DNA of 46,466 bases, taken from assembly GCA_027621915.1 (NCBI GenBank), contig JAQCAD010000024.1, positions 1 through 46,466 of the forward strand, read 5' to 3'. This document shows positions 42,981-46,466 of this stretch, one piece after another; positions within the stretch are counted from its first letter, which is position 1; the number at the start of each line of letters is the position of its first letter. Source of the stretch: Pseudomonadota bacterium (lineage in GTDB: Bacteria > Pseudomonadota > Gammaproteobacteria > Steroidobacterales > Woeseiaceae). The position numbers and the translations under genes were made by a program. The notes beneath the pieces were generated by a model, which was not told where the DNA came from, did no database searches, and saw nothing but the letters and a program-made list of their open reading frames with translations.

Positions 42981-45900
42981 TCAGAAGCTCTTCGTAAAGT
43001 TAAGGAAGGCTGAAGTACCGATCAGGTCGTAACGAGCCGAAGCAACAGCGTTGTTTCGGTTCGGACCGGCTTCCTGTGAGATGAGCGGCGGCTCTTCGTC
43101 AAAAATGTTGTTAATGCCGATTGTCAGAGACGCAGTTTCCCAGTTATACGTCAGACCGAGATCATGATGCCACTGTCCCTCGGCTGCTGTGACAGGACGT
43201 ACCGGACCAATGCTGGCCATCAGCTGGGTTGTCGATGCGAAACCGTAGTCCGTGAATCCATCTTCGGCGAAGACGACTTCCGGATCCTGCCCTACGGGAC
43301 AGCCGGATAGACACAGGCCGTTCTCGTCCGTGATGACCGGATTTGGCAAACCTTCCATAAACTCGGTGTCAGACCAATATCGTGACTGGAAGACCAGGTC
43401 CCAATTGCCGAAAGCCGCTCCAATCGTGGACTGGAAGGTCCACTCAGGATTGCCGATGCGGCCGACGTCGTTAACGATAGCGGAGCCGTCCGGATCTGCC
43501 TCACTTGGCGGGAATTCCTGGCTCAGGCGCTCGTCCATAAAGGTCGTAGCCGTCGACCAATTGACGCTTACCTTGTCAAATTCCATCCCGAAGCGAGTCG
43601 TGATGTCATAGCCACTAGCCGTCTCTTCACCCGTGTTGACAAAACCTGCGCGCACGAAACCAATGAAGTTGTTAAGTGGCGTGGCATTCGCCCGGTTCCT
43701 TGAGACGCGCTCGCAGAATGGGCTGGCCAGGTTCGGCTGGTCGTTGTAGCAACGCGAGACGATCGTACCCGGATCCAGCGCACGAACGGTGTCTTCGATT
43801 GTGATGTCGAAATATGTCAACGCGACGTCAAAATCAAATCGATCGGTCCATGGCTGAGCCACAGTCAAGGTTGCCGTCAAGGACTCCGATGTTTCCGGAT
43901 TCAGGCCTGCTGCGCCACCGGTAGAAGTCGGAATGGCAACAGTGAATGCGGAACCCAAAAGCGTAACGTCCGCGCCACTCAGGACACAGTTTGCGATCAG
44001 GCGATCCAGTGCAGGACCTGGTGTTGCCAAAGCAATAGCTTGCGAATGACAAGGATCCGAGCCACCGGGCAATGCCCCAGCCTGATCCGCCAGGAATTGC
44101 TCCCGCAAGTTCGGTGCGCGGAAAGAGGTATTGAATGACGAGCTGAATGCTACGTACTCGTTAATTCTCCACAATCCACCGATCTTGTACACGGTCTCGT
44201 TACCGAAATTCTCATCGTCGGTGAAGCGAACAGCCGCATCAACCTGTAGAAGATCGGCCCACGAAGCATCAACCACCAACGGTGCCGATATTTCTCCATA
44301 GATATCGAAGGTGTCTCGGCTGCCACGAGTCTCGCCTTCCTGCAGCGGATTCTCCGCGGCATTCAGCCCAAGTACGCCAATGGCATCGTTCTGCGAATCG
44401 ATTTTGTCTTTGCGATATTCGATACCAAATGCGGACCCAACGGCCTCTCCATTAGGGAGTTCAAACAGGTCACCCGTCACGAAGGCCGAGAGAATCGACT
44501 GCTCGGTGACTGTACGGTTGGTTCTGTTTCCCATCAGGTAGTCGCGTTCCGCGTCAGTACTGAATCTGCCAGACGACGTCACGCCGTCTCCGGCAACGCT
44601 CATATTAAAGATGTCGAATGGCACACAGGGCGCCGGCGTGATAAGCCCACCAGGCGCCAGGAACCGCATGTCACAAACGACTTGACCTGTCGTCCCGGCT
44701 CCACCAGCCACACCGTCCCAGACAGCGCCGAGGTTCTGGGTCGCGAAGAACAGGTTATTTTCGAGCAGGACCGGTTGTGCTACGAAGCCGGTACTACGGT
44801 CGTAACTCGCCGAAACGTCATACGACCAATTGTCGCTGAACGGTATGTCGCCGGTGATGCCACTAACCAACCGTATCTGCTGCAACTCGGTATCGAAGAT
44901 CTGCGGAATGTCGTCCAAAGTCAGGACAGGATTGACATCGAACGAAAACGGATTCATTGGGTTGTCGACCATCTGAATCGCACCATTCGAGTCTAAAACT
45001 AAGTTATTGCTGTCGTCTACGAGCGGTATCATTCCAGGATGACCCGGGAAAATCTGCTCGCGCGCAGCAATGACTTTATTGGTCCGGTTGAAGTAATAAC
45101 CTTCGAAATAAGCTTCCTCGTTATGCCCCCAATCGAGATCAAGGTGACCATTCATCACCAGTGAAAATCGCTCATATGGTCGCCACAAGTCGGCATCCGC
45201 GCGATCCAGCTGATCGTTGGTGCTCGGATCGTAACGGAACCGATCCAGGTAGAAAGGCCTGCCGGCACTCGGGAAATTGTCGACGGTATTGCCTGGTGCA
45301 GGCGGTAGTGACGAGAATAACGAGAATCCGGTGACCGCTTGACCGGGGTTTAGTCCGGTCGCGCCCCAAAGGATGTTGCTCGAGCCTGGCGTATAGATCA
45401 GACGCGTGCCATCGACCGGGCTGACTGGCATACCGTCCGCCGCAACCAGTTCGCCTGACGCAAACGCATCGAAACCCAGCGTCGTCATCCAGTTATCCGG
45501 GAAATCACTGCGGCAGTTCAAAATTCTTTGCCCGCTCATCGTCTGGCTGATACCGGAGGTGCCTCTTCGCAAACAGGAAGAATAAGAACGGTCGCCTGTG
45601 CGGACGCGTTCCTGCCTGGAATACTCCATGCCGAACGTGATATTGCCGACATCGCTGCCAACGCCACCGACGAGAGACGCTTGATAAATCTCACCGCCTT
45701 CATCATTGGGTATTTCGGTATTAACAGTGAAGTTGATGCCTTCATAGTCCTTCTTCATGCGTACGTTCACGACACCCGCTACTGCGTCTGCGCCGTAAAC
45801 AGTCGACAGACCGCCGGTCAAAAGGTCGACACCTTCCACCATACCAATTGGAATCATGTTGATGTCCGGCTGCGGCGGGGCGCCGCGAATACCGGCAAGA

Positions 45901-46286
45901 CCCAGGCGCTTGCCATTGACGAGAACCAGAGTTCTTTCACAACCCAGGCCGCGCAGGTTAATACAGGCAGAGCCCACGCCGCCGTCGGATGGACTCTCGG
46001 AGGCATTCGTCTGACCGGCGTTAGTACTAATGCTCCCATCGATCTGCTGACCGCTGGAAGCCGTGGCTTTTTGCAGCAACTCTGAAATGTTGGCTATGCC
46101 AATTCGCTGTGCTGCCTCGGTATTGAGGATCTGTATCGGTGTGGTGGTAGAGAATTCGTCCCGCGCAATACGGGATCCGGTTACTGTAATTTCCTCAACT
46201 GCCTCGTCGTCGGCGTCGCTACCTTCCTGCGCCTGCAACGGTGACACAAAGAGAAAAATACCCGCTACCACCGGCCACGCGGACAA
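42981..46286 (-). CDS. Large TonB-dependent receptor, start region uncertain
   Basis: 1101-residue (from TTG 46286) TonB-dependent outer-membrane receptor. Features: signal peptide ending in PLQAQ, TonB box-like EEITVTG, an acidic linker, plug domain with LRGLGCERTLVLVNGKRL and TVYGADAVAGVVN, then a long barrel ending in KSF with a terminal Phe. It belongs to the large receptors common in Steroidobacter-like and sphingomonad-like bacteria that take up plant or polymer-derived compounds; no ligand is predicted. No good ribosome site precedes TTG 46286, whereas a strong one serves an ATG that runs into a stop after five codons in another frame. See the separate start-region entry. Confidence 0.85.
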   Translation of the reverse strand: MSAWPVVAGIFLFVSPLQAQEGSDADDEAVEEITVTGSRIARDEFSTTTPIQILNTEAAQRIGIANISELLQKATASSGQQIDGSISTNAGQTNASESPSDGGVGSACINLRGLGCERTLVLVNGKRLGLAGIRGAPPQPDINMIPIGMVEGVDLLTGGLSTVYGADAVAGVVNVRMKKDYEGINFTVNTEIPNDEGGEIYQASLVGGVGSDVGNITFGMEYSRQERVRTGDRSYSSCLRRGTSGISQTMSGQRILNCRSDFPDNWMTTLGFDAFASGELVAADGMPVSPVDGTRLIYTPGSSNILWGATGLNPGQAVTGFSLFSSLPPAPGNTVDNFPSAGRPFYLDRFRYDPSTNDQLDRADADLWRPYERFSLVMNGHLDLDWGHNEEAYFEGYYFNRTNKVIAAREQIFPGHPGMIPLVDDSNNLVLDSNGAIQMVDNPMNPFSFDVNPVLTLDDIPQIFDTELQQIRLVSGITGDIPFSDNWSYDVSASYDRSTGFVAQPVLLENNLFFATQNLGAVWDGVAGGAGTTGQVVCDMRFLAPGGLITPAPCVPFDIFNMSVAGDGVTSSGRFSTDAERDYLMGNRTNRTVTEQSILSAFVTGDLFELPNGEAVGSAFGIEYRKDKIDSQNDAIGVLGLNAAENPLQEGETRGSRDTFDIYGEISAPLVVDASWADLLQVDAAVRFTDDENFGNETVYKIGGLWRINEYVAFSSSFNTSFRAPNLREQFLADQAGALPGGSDPCHSQAIALATPGPALDRLIANCVLSGADVTLLGSAFTVAIPTSTGGAAGLNPETSESLTATLTVAQPWTDRFDFDVALTYFDITIEDTVRALDPGTIVSRCYNDQPNLASPFCERVSRNRANATPLNNFIGFVRAGFVNTGEETASGYDITTRFGMEFDKVSVNWSTATTFMDERLSQEFPPSEADPDGSAIVNDVGRIGNPEWTFQSTIGAAFGNWDLVFQSRYWSDTEFMEGLPNPVITDENGLCLSGCPVGQDPEVVFAEDGFTDYGFASTTQLMASIGPVRPVTAAEGQWHHDLGLTYNWETASLTIGINNIFDEEPPLISQEAGPNRNNAVASARYDLIGTSAFLNFTKSF

Positions 46287-46305
46287 GCGCCGCAGCCAGC
46301 TGTTC

Positions 46306-46323
46306 TTAATTAATCATATCCAT
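46306..46323 (-). other. Five-codon frame or frameshifted start of the TonB receptor gene
   Basis: GGGAGA (46327-46332 on the minus strand) precedes ATG 46323 and a second ATG 46317; both open the same frame, which reads MDMIN then TAA (46306-46308). One base later, the receptor frame has no in-frame start until TTG 46286, but its residues just before that (KNSWLRR then LSAWPVV) form a plausible signal-peptide start. The most economical view is that one extra T in the ATTAATTAAG run shifted the start out of frame. A short leader with translational coupling, or a sequencing error, are alternatives. Confidence 0.5.
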
Positions 46324-46466
46324 TATTCTCCCAAATTAATGACCCCGCATTTCTTATATTCTGGATCTTTCGATCCGGGTCATATCGCTACAAAGAGAGC
46401 TATGCTCGAAAGTAGTGTTTGGCTGAATTGAAAAAGGCGGCGTATCAGGTTGAAATGGTTTGTTAC

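Overview
The window is a gene-dense stretch (about 55% G+C by eye) from a free-living, aerobic Gram-negative bacterium. Two TonB-dependent receptors, lipoprotein and Sec signal peptides, FadB/FadA-type beta-oxidation enzymes, a P-II protein and a thiamine-type PnuT/TonB salvage set point to a marine-type gammaproteobacterium (a Woeseia/Steroidobacter-like relative is my guess from gene style; nothing here proves it). No rRNA, tRNA, CRISPR array, phage or insertion sequence was seen.

Layout. 1-336: edge region without a supportable gene. 337-5926: secreted M16 metallopeptidase lipoprotein (-), divergent from an amidohydrolase and a glyoxalase II (+). 5931-9871 (-): a four-gene thiamine salvage operon behind a promoter and a clear TPP riboswitch, encoding an outer-membrane receptor, a thiamine-binding protein, a PnuT-type transporter and a choline/thiamine-kinase-like phosphotransferase. 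9927-10176: 2.25 copies of a 111-bp tandem repeat made from the 3' end of the next gene. 10133-17204 (-): an autoregulated fatty-acid degradation operon (tetR, thiolase, FadB-type protein, crotonase, acyl-CoA dehydrogenase, beta-hydroxyacid dehydrogenase). 17376-20157 (+): exported amidase and serine hydrolase.

20161-34321 is a large acyl-CoA region. It holds an overlapping (-) operon of membrane peroxiredoxin, thioesterase, SDR, alpha-methylacyl-CoA racemase and a cysteine-synthase-like PLP enzyme. Next come a fused B12 isobutyryl-CoA mutase (IcmF) with a divergent TetR gene, and a second (-) operon of isovaleryl-CoA dehydrogenase, carboxyltransferase, ACAD10/LvaA-like kinase, MaoC hydratase 2 and crotonase. 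Together these look like a branched or methyl-branched acyl-CoA (leucine, isoprenoid or sterol side-chain type) catabolic island. 34433-37142 (-): fatty acid desaturase, TIM-barrel protein and LuxR regulator. 37300-38432 (+): SDR and P-II.

38482-41758 (-): signal peptidase I, VOC protein, DUF2277, hypoxanthine-DNA glycosylase family protein, SDR, DUF2834 and a decayed Fe-S (Fer4_19-CDGSH) pseudogene. 41918-46323: two small exported proteins, a strong terminator and a large TonB-dependent receptor whose start region looks frameshifted.

Family assignments rest on motifs recognised by reading; no database search was run. The best candidates for something under-described are the riboswitch-controlled thiamine operon with its unassigned kinase, the racemase/PLP-enzyme operon, and the kinase/dehydrogenase/MaoC operon.
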